From VXRN01 sp963664365 (lineage in GTDB: Bacteria > Chloroflexota > Dehalococcoidia > Lucifugimonadales > UBA1123), in assembly GCA_963664365.1 (NCBI GenBank), contig OY761144.1, positions 1,178,001-1,242,000 of the forward strand: a stretch of DNA of 64,000 nt, in the 5' to 3' direction. Each line of letters opens with the position of its first letter. Position 1 is the stretch's first letter. The notes beneath the pieces are model-generated. The model was not told the origin of the DNA, made no database searches, and saw nothing but the letters and a program-made list of their open reading frames with translations. Shown piece after piece: positions 18,526-28,049 of the stretch. The position numbers and the translations under genes are program-made.

Positions 18526-19740
18526 GTGATCGCGCTCGTCATCGTGACGATCTTCAGTGGCCTCGCCACGGGATTCGGCCTGTTCTACAGGCTGATCTAC
18601 ATCTTGCTTCTGACGGCGCTGGTGTCGTTCGTCTGGAACTGGATAACCATGCTCGGGATCGACGTGAGCGTGGACCGGCGCACCAAGCGCGCGCGAGTGG
18701 GTGACGACATCGAAGAGAGGATAACGATCCGAAGCCATAATCCGCTGCCCAAGCCGACCCTGGAAGTGGAGGACGTGACCGACATACCGGGGTACAGCAG
18801 CGGGCAGGCGTTGAGCCTGTCCTCGAGGGGGTTCAGGTCTTGGCGGACGGTCTCGCCGGCGCGCAAACGCGGCGTTTATACGCTCGGCCCCGTGCGGGTA
18901 TCCAACTCGGACGCCTTCGGACTGTTCAGGCGCGACTCAGACTTTGGAGAGTCCGACTCTCTGGTGGTCTATCCCCGCACCCACAATCTATCGCACTTCG
19001 AGATTCCGGCAACTTATCTCAGCGGCGAAAGCAACGCGCGGCGCAGGTCGCACGACCTCACCCCTCACGCGGCGAGCGTCAGAGAGTACGCTTTTGGGGA
19101 CAGCCTGAGCCGGATTCACTGGAACAGCACGGCCAGAACCCGCAGGCTGATGTCCAAGGAGTTCGATCTCGGCTTGTCGAGCGACGTTTGGCTCATGGTC
19201 GATCTTCACGAGGAGGTCCAGGCGGGTGAATTGGAGGACAGCACCGACGAATACGCGGTATCCATCGCGGCGTCGCTGGCTCGCCGCTACCAACTCGCGC
19301 ATCTTCCGGTGGGACTCATCTCCTATGGCGACGCCCGGTACATGCTCCCTGCCGACACGGGCGCGGGACAGTACGAGCGCATTATGGAATATCTGGCGCG
19401 AAGCAAGGCCGAGGGGACGACTTCGCTGTCCGACGCGCTGGCCCGAGAGGAGCAGCTATGGGGAACGCACAGTTCGCTGATCGTCATCACGTCGTCTCAC
19501 AGGGATGACTGGCCGACGGCAATCAGGGAACTGGTGCGAAGGCGGGTCAGGGTCGGAGTGGTGCTGATCGACGGCAAGTCGTTCGGCGGCATGTTCGAGA
19601 CGCTGAACACGGTTCCGGCGCTGTACGACGCGGGCGTATCGCCGTTCGTCGTGAGACTGCGCGACGATATTCCGACCGCGCTGTCGCGTCCGTTCACCAT
19701 TGAAAGTCAGGCGCCGGAGCGCTCGGAGGCCGTGGCATGA
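18526..19740 (+). CDS. DUF58 family membrane-anchored protein
   Basis: 404 residues from the first standard start (GTG at 18526). Two hydrophobic segments at the N-terminus anchor it. A beta-rich region follows, with the family core SVREYAFGDSLSRIHWNSTARTR at about residues 185-207, then a VWA-like fold (WLMVDLHEE, later LIVITSSH and RVGVVLIDGKSF). The GTG would begin inside the first membrane helix. The codons before it encode IPGGKLFIQKRTYL with positively charged residues suited to precede a helix, and ATT at 18484 stands nine bases after AGGAG. The true N-terminus may therefore be 14 residues longer with an ATT start. Acts with MoxR; precise role unknown. Confidence 0.9.
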   Translation: MIALVIVTIFSGLATGFGLFYRLIYILLLTALVSFVWNWITMLGIDVSVDRRTKRARVGDDIEERITIRSHNPLPKPTLEVEDVTDIPGYSSGQALSLSSRGFRSWRTVSPARKRGVYTLGPVRVSNSDAFGLFRRDSDFGESDSLVVYPRTHNLSHFEIPATYLSGESNARRRSHDLTPHAASVREYAFGDSLSRIHWNSTARTRRLMSKEFDLGLSSDVWLMVDLHEEVQAGELEDSTDEYAVSIAASLARRYQLAHLPVGLISYGDARYMLPADTGAGQYERIMEYLARSKAEGTTSLSDALAREEQLWGTHSSLIVITSSHRDDWPTAIRELVRRRVRVGVVLIDGKSFGGMFETLNTVPALYDAGVSPFVVRLRDDIPTALSRPFTIESQAPERSEAVA

Positions 19741-22256
19741 GCTCTCAAGCCGTTAGCTCGCCGTTCGGGGGCGGACGGAATGCGTCCCGAGACCGGCGCC
19801 CCGTCTTGGCCGCGCTGGATAGGGTCACTCCGAGCCAGGGATGGGCGACGTTCGGCCTGCTTTTCGTGACGCTGCTGATCGTGGGCGAGTCTGTGGAGGC
19901 GGCAGAGTGGGTCGATTCCACTGGGTTGACCGTCCTGCTTCTGTGGTCGGCCGTGGTCGGCCTCGGGCTTGCGAAGGTCAGGATTTCGTGGATTCTGCTA
20001 ATCCCCGCCGGAATGGTCATAGGAGCGCTGTCGCTCGCGTGGATCGCCATCCGAAGCGTGGAGGGCGAGAACGCGGCCGAGCGTATTCGAGAGACGCTCC
20101 AGCGGCTGGATGTATGGTGGGAGGCGGCGAGCGGAGGAGGCATCAGCACAGACCTCCTCCCGTTCCTGATAATGCTTCTGGCGATTACCTGGATTGTCGG
20201 ATTTCTGAGCTCCTGGTTCATCTTCAGGCGAAACAACGTCTGGATCGCGGTGGTGCTCCTGGGAACTGCGATCCTGACCAACCTCAGCTTCCTGCCGGAA
20301 AGCTTCATTCCCAGATTCTTCCTGTTCGTGTTCTTCGCGATGCTCCTGGTGGTCAGAATGAGCATCGTGCAGAAGCACGAAACATGGAGGCGGCTTAGCA
20401 TCAAGTTCAGCGCGGCGTCGGGATGGCTCACGCTTCACGCGACGCTGTGGCTCAGTGTACTCGTGATACTGCTCGCCGTCCTGTTGCCCATGCGCGTGTA
20501 CACCAACGCGACGGTTGCCCAAATCTGGAGTGTCGGGCGCACGCCGATAGCCACCGCTGAAGACTTCTTCGCCAGGCTGTTCGCTTCGCTTCCGTCCAAG
20601 AAAGACCATCCGGGCCGTCTCTTCGGAAAGTGGCTCCCATTTATCGGCAGCATTTCGTTCGGCGGAGAACCTGTCGGCTGGACTACTACCGACTACCCCT
20701 CGTACTGGCTGTCCCAGACTTATAACTACTACTCGTCCAAGGGGTGGATAGCCACGGACACCGACGTGCTGGAGATAGGCCCTGACATCCTGCCGCCGCC
20801 GAACGTCGATAGCCTGAAGCGGGAGGCCAAGGATCAGGTCATGCAGCTTGGGTTCGCTACGGACAAGATGCTGGTTGGAGGAAGCTATAATTGGGTCAGC
20901 CACGGCGGGACGGTAGAGTCGCTCGCGCCGAGGAAGTTCGCCATAAACATGAGAGACGCCTCAGATGATGGCTACTTCCCGGACGACATCCAGCAGTTTG
21001 CGAGGGAAATCCGCGAGGACATGCAGGCCCAGAGGGCGATAGGAGCGCACCAAGAACTGACGCGGAGGCTTCCGCCCGACCTTCTGCTGCTGGAGGTCAG
21101 ATCGGACCAGTCCGGTTTCCTGAGTTCTTTCGTTCTCCAGCGCAAAGCTCCGACGGCGCCGGACTTGGTCGCGTGGAACTTCTCGAATCGGCTCCAGGAG
21201 AATCAGGCTTACAGGACGATCTCGAATGTGTCCGTAGCGACGGATGACGACCTGCGTGAGGCCCCGACCGAGTACAGCGGATTCGTGAAGGACCACTACC
21301 TGCAACTGCCGCCGACAGTGCCGCAGCGTGTCAGAGACTTGGCTGAGCGTGTAACGTCCGGCCTCGACAATCCGTTGGACAAAGCGGTCGCGATCCGAGA
21401 CTATCTGCGCGGCCCAACATTCACCTATTCTCAGAGCATAGACCCCCCGCCGCCGGAAACGGACGGGGTTGACTGGTTCCTGTTCGAGTCCAGGACGGGC
21501 TATTCGGACTACTACGGCTCGGCGATGGCGGTGATGCTTCGCGCCGTGGGAGTGCCGGCGCGAATGGCGGCCGGATACGCTCCGGGCGAGGCGACCGAAC
21601 ACGGCTACCGCGTCATCAGGGACTGGGACAGCCACGGCTGGGTGCAGGCGTACTTCCCCAACTACGGGTGGATCGATTTCGAGCCTACTCCGAGGTGGCC
21701 GGAGCATCAGCGTGTTCCGCCTCCGGCAGTCGCGGAAGAGTTGGAGGGAGAGTTTCCGGAGGGAGGGGCGAACGAGTTGGACCCGTTCTTGGACGAGTTG
21801 GAACTGCTGGATGAACTGGGAGGCATAACGGGAGGAGTAGGCGCTGGGAGAGCTGCCGGAATCGACCTAACCAAGTACCTCGTACCGATTGCGGCTGCGC
21901 TGGGTTCGGCGGCTGCGCTGTGGCTCGTCTGGTCATTCATCTGGAACTTCGGACTCGGACCGCTGGGGCCTGAAGCGAAGCTGTATGCCAAGCTCACAAG
22001 GTTGGGCTGGCTGGCTGGAGTCGGGCGTCGTCGAGGCCAGACGCCGATAGAGTACGGTCACGTGGTCGGCGAGACCGTTCCGTCGGTCTCGGAGGGAGCC
22101 GAGAAGATCGCCGCCTCCTACGCAGTCCATCGGTACGGGAACAGGACCTCAACCGAGGAGTCCATTCAAGAGGTCACGGATGCCTGGAAGAGCATACGGC
22201 TCAGGCTGGTGGGTCGAGTCTTCGAGCGGCTGATCCCGATGAGCGCGCGCGTGTGA
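19737..22256 (+). CDS. TgpA-like membrane protein with transglutaminase-like domain (catalytic Cys replaced)
   Basis: 839 residues, coupled to the DUF58 gene by an ATGA overlap. The N-terminus has five to six membrane helices (to about residue 255), then a long extracytoplasmic part with a transglutaminase core at about 560-655, another helix near 700-725 and a DUF4129-like tail. The core keeps the His block DSHGWVQAYFPNYGWIDF and FEPTP, but the nucleophile motif reads GYSDYYGSAMAVMLR with Ser590 (TCG at 21504-21506) where the family has Cys. The usual protease/transglutaminase chemistry is thus doubtful. It may be a binding or scaffold domain, or a serine variant. With moxR and DUF58 it forms the standard three-gene operon. 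Confidence 0.9.
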   Translation: MSSQAVSSPFGGGRNASRDRRPVLAALDRVTPSQGWATFGLLFVTLLIVGESVEAAEWVDSTGLTVLLLWSAVVGLGLAKVRISWILLIPAGMVIGALSLAWIAIRSVEGENAAERIRETLQRLDVWWEAASGGGISTDLLPFLIMLLAITWIVGFLSSWFIFRRNNVWIAVVLLGTAILTNLSFLPESFIPRFFLFVFFAMLLVVRMSIVQKHETWRRLSIKFSAASGWLTLHATLWLSVLVILLAVLLPMRVYTNATVAQIWSVGRTPIATAEDFFARLFASLPSKKDHPGRLFGKWLPFIGSISFGGEPVGWTTTDYPSYWLSQTYNYYSSKGWIATDTDVLEIGPDILPPPNVDSLKREAKDQVMQLGFATDKMLVGGSYNWVSHGGTVESLAPRKFAINMRDASDDGYFPDDIQQFAREIREDMQAQRAIGAHQELTRRLPPDLLLLEVRSDQSGFLSSFVLQRKAPTAPDLVAWNFSNRLQENQAYRTISNVSVATDDDLREAPTEYSGFVKDHYLQLPPTVPQRVRDLAERVTSGLDNPLDKAVAIRDYLRGPTFTYSQSIDPPPPETDGVDWFLFESRTGYSDYYGSAMAVMLRAVGVPARMAAGYAPGEATEHGYRVIRDWDSHGWVQAYFPNYGWIDFEPTPRWPEHQRVPPPAVAEELEGEFPEGGANELDPFLDELELLDELGGITGGVGAGRAAGIDLTKYLVPIAAALGSAAALWLVWSFIWNFGLGPLGPEAKLYAKLTRLGWLAGVGRRRGQTPIEYGHVVGETVPSVSEGAEKIAASYAVHRYGNRTSTEESIQEVTDAWKSIRLRLVGRVFERLIPMSARV

Positions 22257-22257
22257 C

Positions 22258-22782
22258 GTGAGAACGCTCTTCAGCCACAGATTCGAGACGGCGCTCGGCT
22301 GGGTAGGACTGGCGGCGTCGGATCGTGGGATCGTCATGACCACCCTGCCGGTGGACACGCGAGAAGAGTGCGAATGGGCGCTGTCGGCGCGTCTGGGCGG
22401 GACAGTGGACGAGCCGCGAAGGTTCCGGGACCTGGAAACTCGCCTCGTGAGCTATTTCGAGGGCGAAGACGAGCGTTTCGACGACGTTGAGATCGACGTG
22501 GAGTACAGGTCCGAGTTCCAGCGTCGGGCGTTGGCGGCCTGCCGCCGGATTCCGTATTCGGAGACGCGCACTTACAGGTGGCTGGCCGAGCAGGCGGGAG
22601 AGCCGATCGCGTTCAGGGCGGCGGGCCAGGTGATGGCGCGGAACTCCGCGCCGATAATCGTGCCGTGTCACAGGGTGGTCGGCAGCGACGGCAGCCTGCG
22701 CGGATTCGGGAGCGGCGACACGCGGCTTGACCTGAAGCGCCACCTGCTGGACCTGGAGGCCGGGGGCCGGAGGCTACTCTAG
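22258..22782 (+). CDS. ogt: Methylated-DNA--protein-cysteine methyltransferase
   Basis: 174 residues. It has the catalytic block IIVPCHRVV with acceptor Cys137, the recognition-helix area FRAAGQVMARN, and the family end LKRHLLDLE. It repairs O6-alkylguanine by moving the alkyl group irreversibly to its own cysteine. The N-terminal about 80 residues form the small ribonuclease-H-like domain of Ogt/MGMT and lack Ada-type metal-binding cysteines. GTG start immediately after the transglutaminase gene stop, so probably read from the same transcript. The tail overlaps the convergent DUF2007 gene by nine bases. Confidence 0.93.
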   Translation: MRTLFSHRFETALGWVGLAASDRGIVMTTLPVDTREECEWALSARLGGTVDEPRRFRDLETRLVSYFEGEDERFDDVEIDVEYRSEFQRRALAACRRIPYSETRTYRWLAEQAGEPIAFRAAGQVMARNSAPIIVPCHRVVGSDGSLRGFGSGDTRLDLKRHLLDLEAGGRRLL

Positions 22783-22995
22783 GACTGAGACGCCCATCTC
22801 CTCGCGGAGTATTTGGATGGCGCGTTCACGGGAGTCCTCATCGACCAGCAGCCTGCACGGATACGCGGTTACGCCGAGGAAGGTCGATACGTCTCCTGAG
22901 CGAATGACGACGGGGATGTCGCGGTCGTTCAGAAGGTCGCGCCACATTTCGGCGACCAACTGGTCGGGGGCCGTTGCCAGATGCACCCAGTTCAA
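22774..22995 (-). CDS. DUF2007-like small protein
   Basis: 73 residues from a TTG at 22995 that overlaps the dnaE stop codon (TTGA), which points to translational coupling; the frame is open further into dnaE. Sequence features are VHLATAPDQLVAEMWRDLL, NDRDIPVVIRSGD and YPCRLLVDEDSRERAIQIL, matching the ferredoxin-like pattern of DUF2007 (called putative signal-transducing protein in family databases, without a known function). Confidence 0.75.
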   Translation of the reverse strand: MNWVHLATAPDQLVAEMWRDLLNDRDIPVVIRSGDVSTFLGVTAYPCRLLVDEDSRERAIQILREEMGVSVLE

Positions 22996-25900
22996 CGCGC
23001 GGCGGCCTCCAGCATCGCCGATCCGGAGTCGCCCAAGACGTCTGTCAGTCTGCCGGCAAGCTCGCTGGACGCGGCTACACGTATTGGCGGCCACTCCATC
23101 CGGTAGATGTGACCGTCGGCGGTGATTTCGAGGGTGACCTCGTCGGCGCCCGAATACTCCAGGAGGATGCGCTTGACGTCGTCCAGCATCATCTGGTCCT
23201 CTACTGCGCTTTCCGACTGCGTGAGCCTCAGATTCAACCGCTGCGGCACGGCGACCTTGGAGTGGGCCAGCGCCGGGGCTTGGGCGGTGTCTTCGACGGC
23301 AGGAGTGGGAGCCTCGGTTGTAGGCTCAGAAGCGCCGTTGGTCTGAACGTTGGCCGCGTTGTAGCCGGTATCGCCGTCGGCGATTTCGGGGACTTCCCGG
23401 CGCGGCGGCTCGGACGGTTCGGGTTCTGGCGCGGATTGCTGAGTCGTCGTCGGCTGGCGCTGGGATTGTTCCGACGCCTCGGCGTCGGGCGAGAACTCCT
23501 CCGCCGCGATGCAGCTTATGTTGACCTGGCCCTCGCGGACGCGAACCGTGCCGACAATTGTGACCAACTGCCCTTGGAACCACAATTCTTCGGTCTGCTG
23601 CATCTGTTCTTCCCAGACTAAGACCTCTATCTGGCCGTCCATCAGAGCTAGATTGGCGATGACGAACGGGCGGTTGTTGCGGGTGAACCTGTGGGTGACG
23701 TTTGCGATCTGGCCGACCAGCGAGATTTTGTTTCCTTCCTGTGAGGGTTCGATATCGCTCTTGAAGACGACGTGTTCAGAGTCGGTCGAGGCGATCAGAC
23801 TTCCCAGCGCTCCCATGGTGGTCAGTGAAACGCCCATAAGCTCCCGCTCCCACTCGTCTTTCTCCAAGTCGGTTACCTGAGAGTCGGGCAGCTCTATCTT
23901 GGTCAGCGGAGTTGGCACGGATTCGCCAAACAGGTCGAACATCGAAGTCTGGTTTGAGTTTCGCAGCCTCGCCTCGCTCTGCGCGAGCGCCAAAATCCTG
24001 TCCACGGACTCCAGGAGGGCGCCGCGGTCGCCGAATTCGTCGAGGGCGCCGACCTTGACAAGACATTCCAAGGTCTTGCGGTTGATCGCTCCGAGGTTGG
24101 TGTCTCGGCACATCTGCTCGATGGTCGTGAACTGCTCCGACTCTTCCCGTGAGGCTATCACCTCGTTTACGGCTGCCGAGCCGACGTTCTTGACCGCACC
24201 CATGCCGAAGCGGACGGCGGGGGAGCCGTTCTCGTCGGTCTCGATGGTGAAGTCGGTCTGCCCCTTGCTGAGACTGGGGGGAAGCACGTTAATCTTGAGC
24301 CGCTGGCACTCGGCGACGGCGGTGGTGATGCGGTCGGAGTATCCGATGTATGAGTTGAGGAGCGATACCATGTACTCGGTGGTGTAGTTCGCCTTGAGGT
24401 ATGCGGTCCAGTACGAGATGAGTCCGTAGCTGACGCTGTGCGCCTTGTTGAAGGCGTAGCCCGCGAACGGCTCGATGAGAGAGAAGACCTGCTGGGCGAC
24501 GCCGTCGTCGAAACCTTGCCGCCGGGCGCCGTCGAGGAAGCGCTCCTTCTCCTGGGACATGATCTCCGGGATCTTCTTTCCCATGGCCTTGCGGACGATG
24601 TCGGCCTCGCCGAGGGTGTATCCGGCAAAGGCCTGCGCGATGTGCAGCACCTGGTCTTGGTAAACGATGACGCCGTAGGTATCTTCCAGGATCTGTTCGA
24701 GCGCGGGATGGATGTAGGAAACCGAAGCGCGCCCGTGCTTGGCGTCTATGAAGGTCGAGATGTGCTCCATGGGGCCGGGGCGATAGAGGGCGATCATGGC
24801 TGCGACGTCGCCCACGGTCGAGGGCTTCAACTCCTTGATGTAGCGCGTCATGCCTGCGCTTTCTAGTTGGAATATGCCGACCGTTTCGCCGTCCGAGAGC
24901 AGCTTGAAGGCGTTGGCGTCGTCTAGGGGAATATCGGGCAGGTCGAACTTTATGCGCTTGGTCTCGGCGATCAGGCGGCGGGCCTTGTCCAGCACCGTCA
25001 GGTTGACCAGCCCGAGGAAGTCCATCTTTAGGAGTCCGAGCGCGGCGACGGGGTCCATGGCGTACTGGGTGGTGGTCGCAAGCGACCCGGACTCGTCGGC
25101 CCTCTGCGGTCGCTGGAGCGGGACGACCTCGTCGAGAGGCTGCTCGGAAATGACGATGCCGGCCGCGTGGGTGCTGGAATGCCGGGTGACGCCCTCCAGT
25201 CCCTGCGCGGTCTCGACGAGATTGCGGATGGACTCATCGACCGAGACCGCTTCGGCCAACTCCGAGTCCGGCTCCTTCTGAGCGGATTCCAGAGTTACGC
25301 CCAGCCGGGTCGGAATCATGCGCGCGACCCTGTCCACGTCGGCGTATGGCATGGCGAGGGCGCGGCCAACGTCCCTGATGGCGGCGCGCGCGCCAAGCGT
25401 TCCGAAGGTGATTATGTGCGCGACGTGCTCGCGTCCGTACTTCTGGACGACGTAGTTGATGACCTCCTCGCGGCGGTCGTCCTGGAAGTCCATGTCTATG
25501 TCCGGCATCTCCTTGCGCTCTAGGTTCAAGAACCTCTCGAAGACAAGCCGGTAGGGGAGCGGATTGACGTCGGTGATGCCGAGGCAGTAGAGCGTAAGGC
25601 TGGCGGGTGCGCTGCCTCTGAGAGCAAGGAGGATATCGCGCTCGGCGACGAACCGCGCGATGTCCCATACGACGAGGAAGTAGTTGTCGAAGCTGGTCTG
25701 GCGAATGACCTCCAACTCATACTTGAGACGCTCCTTCTCCTCGTCCCCCGCGTTTGGAATACGGCGGGCGAGTCCATCCCAGCAGAGCTTGGACAGGTAC
25801 TCGAAGGGCGTCATGCCGTCGGGAACTTGGAACTTCGGCAGTCTGAGTTGGGTGAAGTCTATGTTCAGGTCGCACTTCTCGGCGACCAAGTTGGTATTGG

Positions 25901-26675
25901 AGACCGCCTCGGGCAGGTCGCGGAACAGGTCTTCCATCTCCTGGGGGCTGGTGAGGTAGTAGGAGTCCTCCTCCATGCGGAGACGCTTCTCGTCCTCGAC
26001 GTTGGTGTTGGTGTGGATGCAGATGAGGATGTCCTGGAGCGAGGCGTCCTCCCTGCGGACGTAGTGCGAATCGTTGGTGGCGACCATGGGTATGCCGAGG
26101 TCTTTGTGGACCTCCAGCAGGCCCTTGTTGACCTGGGGCAGTTCTGGGACGTCTCCGTGTCTCATGAACTCCAGGTAGTAGTCGTCGAACACATCGCGGT
26201 ACCAACCGGCGACGGCGCGCGCTTCGTCCATACGCCCTTGAGACAGAAGTATGGGAAGCTCGCCGCTGGCGCAGCCCGACAGGACGACGAGGCCGTCGCT
26301 GTGCATCTTGAGTATGTCCCTGTCCACCCTGGGCTTGTAGTAGAACCCGTCCAGGTGGGAGGAGGTCACCAACTTCACGAGGTTGCGGTAGCCGGCGTGG
26401 TTCTTGGCGAGGACGGTCAAGTGGTATGGGCTGCGCTCGTTCGGGTTGCGCTCGTGCCTGCTGCCGGGAGCGACGTACATTTCGCATCCGATGATGGGTC
26501 GGATGCCCTCGGACTTGGCGTGCTGGTAGAAGTCTATCGCGCCGTACATTCCGCCGTGGTCGGTGATGGCGAGGCTGTCCATTCCCAGTTCTTTGGTGCG
26601 CTGGACGAGGGGTTCGATTCGGCTGAGGCCGTCCAGCATGGAGTACTCGGTGTGGGTGTGAAGATGGGCGAACAA
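22992..26675 (-). CDS. dnaE: DNA polymerase III alpha subunit
   Basis: 1,227 residues, the replicative polymerase. The N-terminal PHP domain has HLHTHTEYSMLDG at 4-16, ITDHGGMYG at 37-45 and GCEMYV. The catalytic palm has PDIDMDF at 391-397, followed by the thumb/fingers (GIFQLESAGM, YQDQVLHIA, KAHSVSYGLISYWTAYLKANY). Helix-hairpin-helix and an OB fold (KISLVGQIANVTHRF, QIEVLVWEEQM) come next. After a Glu/Pro linker there is an extra C-terminal domain of about 90 residues (from VAVPQRLNLRL). The loop usually written GRGSAAGSL is ALRGSAPASL here. Start TTG at 26675 has GAGAGG five bases upstream. No exonuclease domain is embedded. Confidence 0.97.
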   Translation of the reverse strand: MFAHLHTHTEYSMLDGLSRIEPLVQRTKELGMDSLAITDHGGMYGAIDFYQHAKSEGIRPIIGCEMYVAPGSRHERNPNERSPYHLTVLAKNHAGYRNLVKLVTSSHLDGFYYKPRVDRDILKMHSDGLVVLSGCASGELPILLSQGRMDEARAVAGWYRDVFDDYYLEFMRHGDVPELPQVNKGLLEVHKDLGIPMVATNDSHYVRREDASLQDILICIHTNTNVEDEKRLRMEEDSYYLTSPQEMEDLFRDLPEAVSNTNLVAEKCDLNIDFTQLRLPKFQVPDGMTPFEYLSKLCWDGLARRIPNAGDEEKERLKYELEVIRQTSFDNYFLVVWDIARFVAERDILLALRGSAPASLTLYCLGITDVNPLPYRLVFERFLNLERKEMPDIDMDFQDDRREEVINYVVQKYGREHVAHIITFGTLGARAAIRDVGRALAMPYADVDRVARMIPTRLGVTLESAQKEPDSELAEAVSVDESIRNLVETAQGLEGVTRHSSTHAAGIVISEQPLDEVVPLQRPQRADESGSLATTTQYAMDPVAALGLLKMDFLGLVNLTVLDKARRLIAETKRIKFDLPDIPLDDANAFKLLSDGETVGIFQLESAGMTRYIKELKPSTVGDVAAMIALYRPGPMEHISTFIDAKHGRASVSYIHPALEQILEDTYGVIVYQDQVLHIAQAFAGYTLGEADIVRKAMGKKIPEIMSQEKERFLDGARRQGFDDGVAQQVFSLIEPFAGYAFNKAHSVSYGLISYWTAYLKANYTTEYMVSLLNSYIGYSDRITTAVAECQRLKINVLPPSLSKGQTDFTIETDENGSPAVRFGMGAVKNVGSAAVNEVIASREESEQFTTIEQMCRDTNLGAINRKTLECLVKVGALDEFGDRGALLESVDRILALAQSEARLRNSNQTSMFDLFGESVPTPLTKIELPDSQVTDLEKDEWERELMGVSLTTMGALGSLIASTDSEHVVFKSDIEPSQEGNKISLVGQIANVTHRFTRNNRPFVIANLALMDGQIEVLVWEEQMQQTEELWFQGQLVTIVGTVRVREGQVNISCIAAEEFSPDAEASEQSQRQPTTTQQSAPEPEPSEPPRREVPEIADGDTGYNAANVQTNGASEPTTEAPTPAVEDTAQAPALAHSKVAVPQRLNLRLTQSESAVEDQMMLDDVKRILLEYSGADEVTLEITADGHIYRMEWPPIRVAASSELAGRLTDVLGDSGSAMLEAAAR

Positions 26676-26727
26676 AGGCGGCCTCTCTTGACGGGGGTAT
26701 CGTGGCTCAGGGGGATTATATCACGAG

Positions 26728-26772
26728 GGGTTGGGGTTAGGGGTTTATAGGCGAAGGGGATGTTGGTCGAGT
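26728..26772 (+). repeat. Degenerate G-rich intergenic repeat between dnaE and the aminotransferase gene
   Basis: The stretch GAGGGGTTGGGGTTAGGGG and then GGGGATGTTGGTCGAG resembles the sequence at 54011-54045 (GGGGATGTGTTGGTCGAGG, then GGGGTTAGG), next to the palindromic repeats there. Likely a worn copy of the same intergenic repeat family. Confidence 0.4.
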
Positions 26773-26834
26773 ATGAGAGCGCGTCAGGCGTATGTCGGTT
26801 ATACTGACCTGCGAATCTCAGGCGGAGTGTCTCT

Positions 26835-27977
26835 ATGAATGATCGGGTTTCCCTTGGCGGCCAACAGACTTCTTATCACGGGGGAGCCTTCTTCGATGCG
26901 ATTGGCCGAGAGTTCGACAGCCTTGAGAGGATCGGCGACGTCATCAGCGCGGACGTCTTGGACGCCTGGTTTCCGCCGTCGCCCGCGGTAATCGAGGTTC
27001 TGAAAGAACATCTGCCGTGGGCTATGCGGACTTCGCCTCCGACAGAGTCCGAGGGGCTGGTCAGCCGGATCGCGCAGACTCGCGCCGTCGCGCCGGAGTC
27101 GGTCATCGCGGGGGCCGGATCATCCGGCCTCATCTTCTTGGCCCTCCGACACTGGCTCAATCGGGATTCGCGGGCGCTGGTTCTCGACCCGTCCTACGGT
27201 GAGTACGCGCACGTGCTCGAAAACGTGGTCCAGTGCAGTGTGGACCGCCTGGTCCTGAACCGAGCGGAAGGCTACGAGGTTGATCTGGACCTGCTCGAAC
27301 AACGGCTTTGCGGGAGTTACGACCTGGTGGTCATCGTGAACCCCAACAATCCGACCGGGCGGCACATTCCGGGACGGGAGCTTGAAGATGTGATACGCGG
27401 CGTCTCGCCGGATACCCTCTTTTGGATCGACGAGACCTACGTGGACTATGTCGGTAAAGAGGAGTCCATCGAACGTTTCGCCTCCGAGAGCGATAACGTG
27501 GTCGTCTGCAAGTCCATGTCCAAAGTCTATGCGCTCAGCGGCCTGCGCGTAGGATATCTATGCGGCCCGCCCAGCATAATCGGGACTCTAAGGCTCCTGA
27601 ATCCGCCCTGGTCGGTGAGCCTGCCCGGCCAACTAGCCGCCGTCGCCGCTCTCCAAGACGCGGACTACTACTATCGGCGCTACCGGGAGACTCACGCACT
27701 GCGGGCGCGTCTGGCCGATGATCTGATGGCCCTGGGCGACATAGAAGTCACGCCCGGCGTTGCCAACTATCTTCTCTGCCAACTTCCGGAAGACAGCCCC
27801 ACCGCCAAGATGGTGATAGAGCGGTGCCGCAGGGATAACCTGTTCCTGCGGGACGCCTCGGCAACGTCCGCCAGCCTTGGGCCGCGGTCGATGCGTATAG
27901 CCGTCAAGAACGCGGCGACCAACCGTCGCATGGTCGAGATATTGGGGAGGGCATTGGAAGAGGGATGTGGTGGATAG
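26835..27977 (+). CDS. PLP-dependent aminotransferase, histidinol-phosphate aminotransferase-like
   Basis: 380 residues, fold type I class I/II. Motifs: VIVNPNNPTGRHIPG (about 167-180), WIDETYVDY (about 197-205) with the Asp and Tyr that hold the cofactor, and SMSKVYALSGLRVGY with the PLP Lys at 230. The style resembles HisC/CobD-type enzymes that act on phosphorylated or aromatic amines; with no his or cob genes nearby the substrate is undecided. ATG with GGAG about eight bases upstream; divergent from dnaE. After its stop a 225-base A+T-rich regulatory region leads to the next gene. Confidence 0.88.
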   Translation: MNDRVSLGGQQTSYHGGAFFDAIGREFDSLERIGDVISADVLDAWFPPSPAVIEVLKEHLPWAMRTSPPTESEGLVSRIAQTRAVAPESVIAGAGSSGLIFLALRHWLNRDSRALVLDPSYGEYAHVLENVVQCSVDRLVLNRAEGYEVDLDLLEQRLCGSYDLVVIVNPNNPTGRHIPGRELEDVIRGVSPDTLFWIDETYVDYVGKEESIERFASESDNVVVCKSMSKVYALSGLRVGYLCGPPSIIGTLRLLNPPWSVSLPGQLAAVAALQDADYYYRRYRETHALRARLADDLMALGDIEVTPGVANYLLCQLPEDSPTAKMVIERCRRDNLFLRDASATSASLGPRSMRIAVKNAATNRRMVEILGRALEEGCGG

Positions 27978-28049
27978 TTCAGGTGGATGTCTCAGCGTGA
28001 TGGGTGTGGTGGATAGGATGTTCGATCTCGCCAAATTGGGACAGGCCCA

